Positions 34,176 to 45,057 of a DNA stretch of 64,000 bases are shown here, in pieces. The stretch is from the NCBI GenBank assembly GCA_022036555.1, contig CM039139.1, positions 12,555,689 through 12,619,688 on the forward strand, read 5' to 3'. Below the pieces are notes generated by a model. It was not told the origin of the DNA and did not search any database. It saw only the letters and a program-made list of their open reading frames with translations. Positions within the stretch are counted from its first letter, which is position 1. Each line of letters starts with the position of its first letter. The stretch is from Microstegium vimineum. Taxonomy: Eukaryota; Streptophyta; Magnoliopsida; Poales; Poaceae. The translations under genes and the position numbers were made by a program.

Positions 34176-35380
34176 CTAGTATTACATATATAAAATTATA
34201 TTATAACATATATAAAAACAACTAATCAATGCAATATATGAAAGCAGCAAGCAAAAGAACCACTACCAACTACAACCAGTACAGATTCATGTTAGGCAGC
34301 CGACTAATCAAAATGCATGTAAAAATCTTAGACGCAGCTAGTGAAATCCAATAATTCCACTCCAGCAGAGCACTGAAACTTAGGCACTACCTGCAGCAGA
34401 TGGCGATTAAAAAACAAGTGTTAAAAAATAAGGATATCAAAGCATGTGAACTATATAGTATATATAGTACTAAAAAATAAGGTAGAATCCTGCACAACAA
34501 TTGAGTATTAAAATCCTAGGAAACCCAATAATTTCACTCCCGAGTGAAAAAAATAAAAGGCAAAAGGGGGACATCTAGCGTGAGTTGAATCCCCACCTAG
34601 GATAGGATTCACATCACCAAGAAGCAACAATTGTACAGTCACGTTAAACCACTGTCAAGAATTTATCATCATAGATACCAGCACAGTGCTATTTTCGGGG
34701 CCACTCTCTGATGGCTGATTTGATTTGGACACTGACATAGATTTGTCCAGCTGGTGGATTCATGAAGCAGCAGCATATGGGCAGCATATTGATGAACACT
34801 GAGGGCAGGCAAGCAAGAGCATGCATATTGGAATTAATCATGGCATGCATATATGGGTTGAATGAAAGAAAAGAATGTTGAACTGCATCAGACGCAGTAC
34901 TACTTGCTTTGCATTGCTTCAGGATGGTCGTCCAAATGATGCAGACACAAATGAGCAATGAGGAGCCGGAGCAATGGTGGAGCAAGGAGGACAAGGAGGA
35001 GAGAGAGGAAGGGCTCACCGGATCTGGGAAGAACGCGTCCAGTCACTGAGCAATGGTGGAGCCGGTGCAGTCGGATCGGCGGACGACGGATGAGAGTTGC
35101 GCGAGCGGTCACGATTCGCAAGCGGATGCACCGGATGGAGTGGGGAGGAAGATGCAGCCGCCTGCAGCCCCAAGATCCACAAGAAAAAGGTGAGGATAGG
35201 ATCAGCATACCCTAGAGGCGATGTAGGAAGATGCAGGTAGAATCAAGCTCACCTCGGAGGTGTCGGTGCTGCAGGGTGATGGCGACAGAGGCGAAGTCGA
35301 GGAAAGGGCGGAGCGGCGGCGGCGACGTAGGAGAACCGTGGCGAGGGCGGAGGGGCGGCGGAGGAGGAGAGGGCGAGTCG
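34176..35380. other. 5' flank of the Harbinger transposase inside the LINE
   Basis: AT-rich to 34900, then moderately GC-rich. No second transposon gene could be recognised and no terminal inverted repeat could be fixed. Probably element-internal non-coding DNA. Confidence 0.4.
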
Positions 35381-35389
35381 GGGGAATGT

Positions 35390-36489
35390 CCGCCCGGTGT
35401 TGCCAGGCCGGACAGGTTTCCCCGTGAAAACCCGGCTCCCGCGGGGGCGAGAGACCTGTATCGTGGGCTTCCAAATCGACCGGATCGGAGGCCCGTGGAA
35501 AATTTCCGCGTGGGTTTTTTCCGCGTGGAAAAGTCCGGGATCCCTCCGGGATTTACTGCTTCCAAAGTAGGCCTGATCGTCCAAATTTCCCCCCGCTCCC
35601 CGTCCTCGTTCCCGTCGGGGCTTCTTTTCTCCCGTCCCCGTCCCCGATAGCGGTCGCGGAGCCCCACCGGGTGGAACACGCCCGATTAAAAGTGATTGAC
35701 TCAGCAAGATTAAATACAAAAAATTCAAAATCCTTGTCAGATTCAAGGATAGAAGCACTACAATGACTTTGTTCTTTACATCGAAATAGGGACCGGCAAC
35801 AATTGCATAAATTGTTAAAAAAACCAACGAATCTGGAACATGGAAACGCCAACATGAAACTCGTCAATAGCATCTATTGCATCCATCCTGGCGGAGCTCG
35901 ATTTGCTCACAAGGTTGTGCGGTTGTGCCTACACCTGCACGGGACTGCCGGAGTGGAGGCACGTCGGCTGTGTTGAGGGGACCGGCAACGGCAGGGCGCA
36001 ACCGCCACTCCGTGAACGTGAGCCATGGATGATGGATTCAGTGTGGGATGGCCGGAGCGGGAGGGCTGGAGCCGCGGAGGGCGAACATTGAGTTGACGAC
36101 GCAGTGCGTCTGCCACTCTGCGAGGTGCAAGCTTGAGATTGCGGGAGCCGAAGGGAGATTGGGAGAACCAGGTGAGCTCGAGCGGCTAGCGGCCGCTGGT
36201 TTGGACGGTGGTGGTATTGGGAGGTGATGGATTTGCTAGGGTTACGAGTTATTTATATCTCTATTTTGGACTTGGGCTGAACATATTGTGATGGGCTTCT
36301 TTTGGCCTATATACTCGGGTCCCCAACGGGTAACGGGGACGGGGACTCCCAGAACGCTATGCTCCCCGCTTCACCCGACGGGGGTCACTTTTATATCGTG
36401 AAGCTCCCCGCAGAGATCATTTTTTGACCACTAAGCTCCCCTAATGGATGAAATCCACGTCAGGTATCGGGTATCGGGGCCCCGTTGCC
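35390..36489. other. GC-rich stretch with CCCCG/CGGGG motifs, possible hAT-like non-autonomous element
   Basis: Both ends are rich in CCCCGT/ACGGGG words, for example CCCGTCCCCGTCCCCGATA near 35635 and GGGTATCGGGGCCCCGTTGC near 36470. The right end resembles grass hAT elements that begin GGCAACGGGG on the other strand, but no matching left end or duplication could be placed. LINE sequence resumes directly after it. Confidence 0.3.
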
Positions 36490-37312
36490 ATCTTGATTCA
36501 TGCCCCATGGATCTCCCACCTGCTGTTTGCAGATGACTATTTGTTTTCTCATAAGCGTCGAAAAAGGGAGCATGCCGACTAATAGATGTCTTGAACAGGT
36601 ATAGTAGAGGTTCAGGACAGCTAGTAAACAAGGAGAAGTCAGTTGTGTTTTTTAGCTCAAACTGTAATGAAACAGCTACAAATGAGTTCAGAGCTAGGCT
36701 ACAGATCGAGAAGGAAGCTCTAGCAGAGAAGTACTTAGGCCTACCCACTACTGTAGGTCGGTCTACTAAGGAGACCTTTGAGTACATGCCAAACAAGATT
36801 AGAGGCTTAGTTGGGGCATGGAGTGGGAAAGAGGCTAGCTGTGCCGGTAGAGATTTTAATCAAGACTGTGGCACAAGCGGTGCCTACGTACCCAATGAGC
36901 TGCTTCCTAATTCCGAAAGACACATGTCGAAAGATGAAGACAGTGATCTCAAATTATTGGTGGGGCAGTTCGGCCGATAGCAGACACTTGCATTGGCAGC
37001 GATGGGACTTACTGACAAAGACGAAAATTCATGGTGGTATGGGTTTTTGGGATTTAAGGTTGTTCAATTTGGCTATGTTGGGGAAACAGGGATGGAGGTT
37101 GATAGAGAATCCAGATTCCCTGTGTGCAAAAGTGCTTAAGGGAAGATATTTCCACGACGCCGAGTTAATGACTGCTACCCGCAAAAAGCATTCAAGTCAT
37201 ACATGGCGTGCAATTCTTGAAGGAAGGGAGGTTTTAAGGATGGGTCTATTGCGACGTATTGGTGATGGCAGTACAACAAACGTCTGGCGAGATCGATGGC
37301 TTCCAAACCATT
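36490..37312 (+). pseudogene. LINE ORF2 reverse transcriptase, second part
   Basis: Resumes with APWISHLLFADD, the catalytic RT motif, and continues SGQLVNKEKSVVFFSSN and EKYLGLPTTVGRS in one frame. A frameshift near 36830 is followed by LIKTVAQAVPTYPMSCFLIP, NYWWGS, GGMGFWDLRLFNLAMLGKQG and NVWRDRWLP. It is split at 37312 by a MITE. Confidence 0.85.
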
Positions 37313-37315
37313 TTA

Positions 37316-37433
37316 GGGCCTGTTTGGTACGCAGGATTTTCACAGGAATTACGTAGGAATTTCATAGGAATCAGTTCATTTTCACAGTAAAAACACAGGA
37401 ACGGGGAAAAATTCCCACGTTCCAAACAGGGCC
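37316..37433. mobile_element. Tourist-like MITE, 118 bp, in the LINE
   Basis: Perfect 12-bp terminal inverted repeats GGGCCTGTTTGG/CCAAACAGGGCC and TTA on both sides (37313-37315, 37434-37436). The duplication type assigns it to PIF/Harbinger. LINE coding sequence continues on either side. Confidence 0.93.
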
Positions 37434-37436
37434 TTA

Positions 37437-38688
37437 ATGGGCAGCCGATCACAACGCCAATTAACCCACAGATTCAAGTTGTGGCTGATCTGATGACACA
37501 CCAAGTGGGGGATGGAATGAGGAGCTCATCAGGCAATCTTTCTTTGTTGTTGATGCCCTTGCAATACTGAATACACCATTTAGAGGTGCTGGTGATGACT
37601 TCTGGGCGTGGGAGCCAGAGCGGCATGGTATATACTCGGTTCGTTCAGCATATAGGAAACTTTATGGCGCTCAGACTCAAAGCCTGGATGAAGGGAGGGT
37701 GTCTTCCTCTGATATGGCAACCTGGAAGCACATTTGGGGAATGTGTGTGCCGCCAAAGGTACGTGTTTTCTGGTGGCGAGTGATAAATGAATTCCTACCA
37801 ACGCGAGGGATCTTACACCGGCGACATATCGAGCCTATTCCAAACTGTGATGCGTGCGGAGCCGATGTTGAATCTATAAAACATGCATTGATGGAGTGTC
37901 TGGTTGCCAAGCAGTTTTGGATTGAAACGAAGAAGCTGATTGGTGTTAAACTGCCCAATCTACACCCACTTACTTGGGCTCATGACTTAGTTGATCCAGC
38001 TGTGTGTTGTCCCAAGGATGCTGCTGTTTTTCTCTACGGTATGTGGTCTCTCTGGATGGCAAGGAATAAACGACGCCATGGAGAACAACCCTGGCCAGTC
38101 AGGAAGGCAGTGCAATGGGTGTTGGATACGGCGTTTGATCTTTGGCAATTGGATCACCCGCTGAAGCAAAGGGTAACACAAAGTGAGCACGCTCATTGGA
38201 AGCGGCCGCCCCAAGGGTGGGTGAAATGCAATGTTGATGCCTCTTTCTCTGATAACAATTGTACAGGAGCAACAAGAGTGGTGTTCCGTGATCACTATGG
38301 CAGAAGTTGTGGAGGTGGTGCAAAATGGTATGATCATTGTCTGAATGCCTTGACTGCTGAAGCCTGGGCGTGCCGCGATGGTATGCAACGAGCGAAGGAT
38401 CGCGGAGTAAGTAATTTGATAATGAAAACGAACTGTCAAGTCTTGGTGAACCTTTGGGAGGAGCGGGCGACGCAAAGGTCAGAGATTGAAGCAATCTTGT
38501 TCCAGATGGAAAATCTGAGCCGGAGCTTTCATGGGTTTAGTCTTTGTTTTATTAGCAGGAATTGTAATAGGCTAGCTCATGAATGTGCTAAGTTGGTTTC
38601 TCGTCAAAACCGGGTCGTGGAGTGGCTTATAATCCCACCGGTTCTACGAGCAATCATAGATGACGATTGTAATCATGTTGATGGTTAA
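37437..38688 (+). pseudogene. LINE ORF2 zinc-binding and RNase H domains
   Basis: After stops near 37460 the frame opens from 37699. It contains the RT-associated zinc-binding domain (KHIWGMCVPPKVRVFWWR and CDACGADVESIKHALMEC) and then a C-terminal RNase H (WVKCNVDASFSDNN, LTAEAWACRDGMQRAKDRG). The RNase H Asp and Glu are present, but the third acidic site, usually TDC in this family, reads MKTNCQ. An RNase H tail is a known feature of one group of plant L1 elements. The stop is at 38686-38688. Confidence 0.85.
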
Positions 38689-38831
38689 TATAGCTCCGGA
38701 TCAATCTCAAATAAAAAGAGCCGCATGATGGAAGAAATAGGCTCGAATCTACCTGCTGCGCGCACGGGGTGGGTGGAGGGGGGGTCATTTCTTCAGGAGG
38801 TTGATGTTTCCACCCGTCTAGTCTGTTTGAT

Positions 38832-39095
38832 TTTCTCATATTTAAAATTCAAAATTCCAAACAACCTTAGATAAAGAAACGACCAATCAAATTTGTAGAT
38901 CTCAAAGAGTTATAAAACCTTATAATTAACAACTTTTTAGATTGAAACTATGTATCCAAGAAAAATATGTTTAAATTTATCATATTTGAAATTTAAAATT
39001 TGAAAACAACCTAAGATAGAAAAATGGGTAAAATCAAAGTTGTGGATCTCAAAGAGTTATACAACTTTGTGGTTAACAAAATTAGAAAGGAACAG
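38832..39095. repeat. Diverged tandem repeat, two units of about 140 bp
   Basis: AT-rich block with CTCAAAGAGTTATA and ACAACCTTAGAT/ACAACCTAAGAT occurring twice in the same order. It looks like an old repeat fragment; no open frame. Confidence 0.5.
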
Positions 39096-39420
39096 AGTAC
39101 ATGGCATCTTTGATATTACTTCTTACGTTTAAAATGATACTTAGTTCAAATTAAAATTACTTTTAATGATACTATTTTATATTATATATCTTAGATCAAA
39201 TCATTAATAAAAATAAATCCTAAAACGAGATATACTTATATTTAGGAATGAACATAGTACATGACATGTTTGAAATGACCAGATAACAAAGGAACTCTTT
39301 TCATTCTCATAGGTTTGTTTGGCAAGAATCACCACTAGAAATTATTCTGAATTTGGTATCCATTGTGAATCAGATTGGCTGTGGATCTATAAGAGGACCA
39401 TTTGGCAAAACAATCGGCAT

Positions 39421-39535
39421 GTCCGTTTGGCTTATCAGACGGCTTATTAGTCACCGAAACAGTGTTTTTGTCTCACAGAAAACATCAAAAAACAGCCACA
39501 ACCGGCTTATCAGCCAACAAAACGACCAAGCGAAC
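39421..39535. mobile_element. Probable hAT-type MITE remnant
   Basis: Left GTCCGTTTGG...GGCTTATCAG and right inverted GTTCGCTTGG...GGCTGATAAGCC resemble a common grass foldback family. No clean target duplication was found. Confidence 0.4.
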
Positions 39536-39549
39536 AAGCCAACGTGATG

Positions 39550-40137
39550 GGGATTTTTGTTGAAATGGACAGATTTGCCCTTGGAATAGGGCCCACTTGT
39601 TAGTTCTTTATTCCTCTTCCTATCAAGCATAGCACATCGCCACGCACAGACGTCCTTGCTGAGCGTGGCCATGGTGGGTAGGGCCTCGCGGCCACGACAG
39701 GTCGCGGTGGGGCGGCGACGCCGTCTGGGCTTGCGGCGGGGCGACAACGTGGCAGCGAGGCCAGCTAGGCTCACGGCCACGGCGCATGGTGCCCATGGCA
39801 TGTGCCTTGGCAACCGAGGAGTGGCACGGCGCAGCGACAGGCGAAAGGCCGGGGCAAGAGGCCTTGGCATGGCTCGACCGGCCACGATCCGGCACGTAGA
39901 CGAATAGGAAAGTCGGATGGGGAGTAAGACTCGACGGGAGAAAAAAAAGAAGTAACCATTTTTCTTATGTGTAATCAATGGCATGTTGGGAAATTTCTCC
40001 CATATTCATCAAACTCGGTTTGCTGGAGCACCCGTGTGAAGATTCACCAAAATGATAAATCTAGACTTTAGATCCACCGTTTTGGTCTAGTGGGTCTAGA
40101 GCATTTTTGTCATGTCATTCAACAGATCTATGTTCAA
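39550..40137. other. Intergenic stretch, no gene seen
   Basis: A GC-rich island at 39640-39900 has open frames on both strands, all Arg/Pro/Ala-rich, with no recognisable domain; I read them as compositional. The rest is AT-rich. Confidence 0.4.
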
Positions 40138-40139
40138 TA

Positions 40140-40397
40140 TTCCCTCCGTTCTTGAAAGAATGAATTTCTAGGTTTGTTCTAAGTCAAATTTTTTGAACTT
40201 TGACCAAATTTCTAGAATAAAGTATTAAAAATTATGATATCAAACTAATATCATTAGATTTATCTAAAAACATATTTTTATATGATACTCATTCTAAGTC
40301 ATATATGTTGTTATATTTTTCTATAAAGTTAGTCAAAGTTAAAAAAGTTTGACTGACACGGATTCTATGAATTGATTCTTTCGGGGGACTGAGGGAG
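40140..40397. mobile_element. Stowaway-like MITE, 258 bp
   Basis: Ends TTCCCTCCGTTC and GGGGGACTGAGGGAG, with TA on both sides (40138-40139, 40398-40399). The interior is AT-rich with the inverted words TTTGACCAAAT and GTCAAAGTTAAA. TA duplication and CTCCCTCCG-type ends mark Tc1/mariner-derived Stowaway elements. Confidence 0.85.
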
Positions 40398-40594
40398 TAC
40401 CAATTTTCTATTTCTTACTTTTTGAACACATGTATGATCGTATTTATCACCTACTAGTTTTTTCTTTTTGAGAGACATCACCTGTAACTAGTTTGGGCCT
40501 TCATGGTCTGGCTTCGGCCACATCTCCTTGAGCCGCGGCCACATCACCTGCTAGGCCTTTTTGTGGAGCAGTCTACAGCCCAAGCCACATCTCC

Positions 40595-43150
40595 ATGGGC
40601 CGCGGCCCGGACGAGCGCATCGTCGTCGACCGAACCCCCTCATCGCACCGCACACGCATCGACCGGCTCCGCCCCATGAGAGCCGTCGCGGCTGCCGCCT
40701 CGCCCCCGCTCCGCGCCCTCCTACCCCACCTCCCTGCCCCAACCCCGCGCCCCCGGTTCGCCATGAACCCTTCGTCGTCCTCATCCTCCTCTAGCGGCTA
40801 CCACTCCAGGACCGCTGCTTTCGATTCCCCGCAGCCGCGCGGCGGTGGCAGGAGGCGACGCGGCGGCGGCGGCGGCGGCGGCGGCCGTGGCGAAGGAGAC
40901 GGGAGCGACCGCATCGACGCCCTCGGTCGCCTCATGTAGCGCTTGACCCCATCTCCATCTCTGTTGCTGTCACGTCCTGTGTACGCTTCGCGGCGCTGCC
41001 CGCTGACGGCCTCTGCTCTCGGTTGCAGGACGAGGGTGTTACGGCACATGGCAGCGGAGCTGCGCCTCGATATGAGGACCGATGGATACGTGCGCGTCCG
41101 TGACCTGCTCAAGCTCAACCTTCAGACCTTCGCCAAGGTCCCTCTCAAGTCTCACACTGTGGATGAGATCAGGGAGGTATTGGCGTTACTGCTTCATGGT
41201 TTTATTGATTGGTTGATTGATTGATGATCTGCTGTCAAACTTGTTAGACTACTTGGTTTGTGCATTGTGCTAAACGTTGTTTCTTCTTATTACTCCTAGC
41301 TTGCATCTGGAAACCTGCCTTGTTGAATGGCCTTGTTGAATGCTGATGTGCTCTTGATTTCTTCGGATTATGAAATTTTCTGTTACCTGTGAGTAGTATT
41401 CAGTTTTGATGAGAAAATTTGCGACATTTTGGTGTTCAGGCAGTCAGGCGGGATAACAAGCAGAGGTTTAGTCTGTTGGAGGAAGATGGCGAGCTGTTGA
41501 TCCGAGCTAACCAGGGGCACACAGTAACAGTATGTTCTCTGCCTGAGATTTTCCTGCACTAATACTGAAGTTGTTTCCATAAGGCCTCGTTCGGTTAAAG
41601 CATTTTGATTCCAGGAATCGTTTCGGGTAATGAAAACTTATTTAAATTGAGTAATGAAACTGGCCAGGAAATATTCCTGGTGTCCATTCTCCAGGAAACG
41701 AACGGGGCCTAAAGCAGCATGTTTTTCCCATGACTGTTCACTTTTCTTTTAACTTTGCGTTAGATTCACAGTGGACAGTAGTAATGTAACATCCACTGAT
41801 ATAATTTTTAGTGGTCCTCTGTCCTCTTATTGCTTACTGCTTATTGGAATGCTTGCTGCATTGAATTCCTGGATTAATAAAAGGAATTAGGGAAGAAATT
41901 AAGGAAGGTTCCATTCACATTTTGTTTTTATGTATAATACTTATATTCTGATAGTTTCCTTGTATATAGCACCATAACACTTGGATTTTTATGCTTGAAA
42001 ACTTTTTTGTCCCATCAATGCTAGATTTTATCTTTTGTACATTATGAATGTAGCTTTTCTTTTTCCCTTCTAATCTATAAGCTTCATTAGCACTTTAAAT
42101 CACCAAGCTTTGTTTTGAACTCGGATAAGGTGGATCATGCTTTTTCTTACCCTCAGTCAGTGTATCTCCTTTGGGTGTTTATTGCAGTATTCTCTGTTTT
42201 AGCCTGCTCTGCTGCTTCCATATTTGTCATGCTGACTGCCCCCACAGTCAGCTTAGCAAAAAGAGACTTTAGAGCAGGATTTTGGGTTTTGTGGCTAGAT
42301 CAACATAAATTGCCGCTCAATTGGCCATTCTAGTTTTCTTACTAATCCTGCAAAACTCTTGCAGACTGTTACTTCAGAGAGCCTGCTGAAGCCCATTTTG
42401 TCCCCTGATGAAGTGTCATGTATGTAAAAATAACAATCACTTTTGCATTTGCTCCGGAATGGAATCATATATTTTTCTAATTTATTCCATCTGCAGTTTG
42501 TGTACATGGAACTTACAGAAAGAATCTTGACTCGATTTTGCAATCTGGGCTAAAGCGTATGGCAAGGTTACATGTACATTTCTCAAGTGGCTTACCATTG
42601 GACGGAGGAGTAATTAGTGGTATGCTTTCTTTTTTTAGAGACACAACAGTATTGAATACATCCATAGATGAATCATTTATGTTATCTTAGCAGATGATTT
42701 AAGTGTATTGTAAACATTGAAGGTCATCAGGATTTGTGTTATAAACAAGATGTTTATCATTAAATTTCTGCTGAGCTGTTGCACTTTGTAGCATGTTTTT
42801 TTTAATGTTTCTACTGTTCCTGCCACAATTAATTTGAATTGCTTTTCCATTTTCAGGTATACGGCAGAATGTGAACATCTTGATACATCTGGACGTCAGT
42901 AACGCACTTAAAGGTACTATCTACTGACTACTGCTTAAATAGCCCCCCTTTTTTGTTTTATTTCTTTTACTGACTACTAGAGCGTAGAGCCTGATATATG
43001 ACCTAAATTTGTTGTGCAGACGGGATGAAGCTTTATATTTCAGACAACAAAGTGATCTTGACAGAAGGTTTTGATGGCGTCGTCCCTGTGAAATATTTTG
43101 AAAGAATCGAAACATGGCCAGGACGAGCGCCAATACCATTCCAAAGATAA
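40595..43150 (+). CDS. tRNA 2'-phosphotransferase (Tpt1/KptA family), seven exons
   Basis: Removes the 2'-phosphate left at the tRNA splice junction, using NAD+. Exons: 40595-40935, 41029-41176, 41440-41529, 42365-42419, 42497-42619, 42857-42913, 43020-43150; all junctions are GT-AG and the sum is 945 nt (314 residues). Family motifs in order are LRHMAAELRLD (Arg-His pair), GYVRVRDLL, DNKQRFSLLEEDG, IRANQGHT, HGTYRKNLDSILQSGL, LHVHFSSGLP and GFDGVVPVKYFERI. Exon 1 codes a Ser-, Arg- and Gly-rich N-terminal extension. In-frame ATGs at 40595, 40676 and 40763 are possible starts; the first gives a basic leader that might be an organelle signal, so the start is uncertain. Intron 3 carries a MITE. 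The catalytic domain looks intact. Confidence 0.9.
41583..41709. mobile_element. Tourist-like MITE in intron 3 of the phosphotransferase gene
   Basis: 127 bp. Ends GGCCTCGTTCGGTT and AACGAACGGGGCC, with TAA on both sides (41580-41582, 41710-41712). The same length and end type occur in the pICln gene at 59800-59926. Confidence 0.85.
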
Positions 43151-44033
43151 CAGGCCCACGGTGGCAGTAATGTAGTTTCAGTGTTGCTGCTTCATAGATA
43201 CTGAAAATTTGATTTGTCGTGCTGTATCCCGGAGAGCTAATTTTCAGCCATTCACATTATCACATATATGATGAGAGGAGAGGAAAGAAGTTAACATGCA
43301 CTGTGGATGGTTTCCCTGTGTGTGGAGTCTGTCAGTACTCGGTAAATTTGGTTGGTTGTGTTGTAGCCTCTCAGTTGCGTACATTGTTTGCTCCGTTATG
43401 TGACCTGCTCTGCCAGATTCGACCTCGCCGGCAGGCGGCAAAAGACCTGGCCACACCGTCACCGGGAATGGTGGCGCGGGGAGCCGAAGGCGAGCTCATA
43501 GAAGGACGGGGAACGAGTGCGGAGGAGAGGTAGGCCTTGTAGCTTCCTTGTGCAATGCATTGAGTGTCCTTGCCTTTTAGTGTTTGGTGCGCTTGTGATT
43601 CCCTTTGTGCCCCGATCCTCTGATATAATATATCTCCATCATTTGATTTGTTTAGCGTGCCTTGTCGGTTTTAGTTTGCGGATTCCCAGAACTTTAGCTT
43701 ATTATATCTTTTGTAAGAGGCAATTGCAAAATGGACTCGAAATATTCAATTTTCTCCCCTTCCAATTTTCTCTAACTTAACATTTTTTTTAATTATTACT
43801 TCCTTTTCGGTGCAGTAGTATACAAGGCGTATTTCAATATTGCATTCTCCTAAATTACATTTTAACTATGCATTTATTTTATATTACATTTCTTATGATC
43901 AAACTTATGATTATTGGATTGTACATTTGACTACAAATCTAATAGTGTAAGTTTGTATTACAACAGTTAAAAGTTCTTTGCAGAATTATTGGTCAAAGAC
44001 TATAAAATTTGACTGTTGACGCATGCAAAATGC
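43151..44033. other. 3' flank of the phosphotransferase gene, no further gene seen
   Basis: Contains the presumed 3' UTR. Short open frames here have no recognisable domain. Confidence 0.4.
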
Positions 44034-44036
44034 TTT

Positions 44037-44425
44037 GGGCGTGATTGGTTGGGAGATGTGAGGAGCTTGGTTCGTATTCTAGAGCCAGGCCCTAGACAGC
44101 CAGGTCCTCTGCATGCAACTACTAGTTGATTGGTTGGTTGTTGTCACTCAATGTGGCCCACGGGAGATATTGTTTGGTTGACAAGATACAGTGCAGGTTT
44201 GTAAATGAGATGCAACACTCGTGGCCATCGGAGCCACGCCGCTCGCTCGCTCGCGACCCGCGAGCCAGACCCGAGAGAAACGGATTTCGTTTTCGTTTCT
44301 CCAGAGCCTGGCTGAGCCAACCAAGTTGCATGCCCATAGCCAGGTCGAACAGACTATCCAGCCAACCAAGCGCTGCGTGCCTGCATGCGAAGGGCCATGC
44401 CGGATTCTTCCAACCAATCGCGCCC
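44037..44425. mobile_element. MITE, 389 bp
   Basis: Ends GGGCGTGATTGGTTG and, inverted, GGGCGCGATTGGTTG; flanked by TTT (44034-44036, 44426-44428). A 3-bp A/T duplication and G-rich ends fit a Harbinger-type element. Confidence 0.7.
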
Positions 44426-44565
44426 TTTATAAATTGGACCAGAGGAAGTATTTGCATTCGAGGATGGCATGGGCATAGTGAATTATTTATATGAGACTAA
44501 CTCATCCCTTTCCAAAGAAAAAGGTGGAAAAATCTTCTCTTCTTCCGAACGAACATGTTGATGCT

Positions 44566-45057
44566 CCGTCCTAAGACTGCTGGAGCATACAGAGTCGCGG
44601 TCCTTGACAGGAATAGGCCATCTGTTCTTGCACTCTCTAGGCAAAACCTTTCCCAGCTACCTGGTACCTCGATGGAGGGTGTTAAGAAGGGTGGATACTG
44701 TCATCTCCGACAACTCAAGTGACAACAGGACAGGCCTTATTGTGTTGGGTACCGGTTCCAAGCTGGAGATCGCTGCCAGCTGCCGACGAGTTGAGGAAGG
44801 AGGGGAAAACTGTTCGTGTTGTGTCGCTTGTCTGCTGGGAACTCTTTGAGGAGCAGTCGGATGAATACAACCCTGAATCTGCCACCGCAAGAATCAGCAT
44901 CGAAGCAGGGTGTGCTCTCGGATGGCAGAAGTACGTTGGCCCCAAGGGCAAGATCATTTCGATCGACAAGTTCGATACAAGTGCTCCTGCTCGAAAGATC
45001 TACTAGGAGTATGGCATCACTGCGGAGAGCGTCATTGCAGCAACCAAGAGTTTCTAA
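44566..45057 (+). pseudogene. Transketolase C-terminal fragment
   Basis: Translates across frameshifts to the C-terminal domain of plant transketolase, the Calvin-cycle/pentose-phosphate enzyme. Blocks are TAGAYRVAVLDRNRPSVLAL, LIVLGTGSKLEIA, DELRKEGKTVRVVSLVCWEL, ARISIEAGCALGWQKYVGPK, GKIISIDKFDTSAPA and EYGITAESVIAATKSF before a stop at 45055-45057. Lesions are frameshifts near 44695 and 44775, a lost block after EQSDEYNPES, and a TAG near 45004. The thiamine- and substrate-binding N-terminal parts are absent and no intron is visible. It may be a processed or transposon-captured piece. Confidence 0.82.

Larger units (their letters stand above)
29979..38720 (+). mobile_element. Plant L1-type LINE, 5' part missing, with several insertions
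   Basis: ORF1 with a DUF4283-like domain and CCHC knuckle; ORF2 with apurinic endonuclease, RT, zinc-binding domain and RNase H. It starts abruptly at the Sirevirus LTR end and ends near an A-rich AAATAAAAAG at about 38710-38720. Insertions are a Harbinger-like block and GC-rich DNA (about 33030-36490) and a MITE (37316-37433). ORF2 has several stops and frameshifts. Confidence 0.85.

Noticed and set aside
35202..35827. Minus-strand frames of 150-190 codons
   Set aside because: Pro/Arg/Gly-rich compositional frames in three phases at once; no domain.
39451..39984. 177-codon minus-strand frame in a GC island
   Set aside because: Arg/Pro/Ala-rich, crosses a probable MITE, and has competing frames on the other strand; no known domain.
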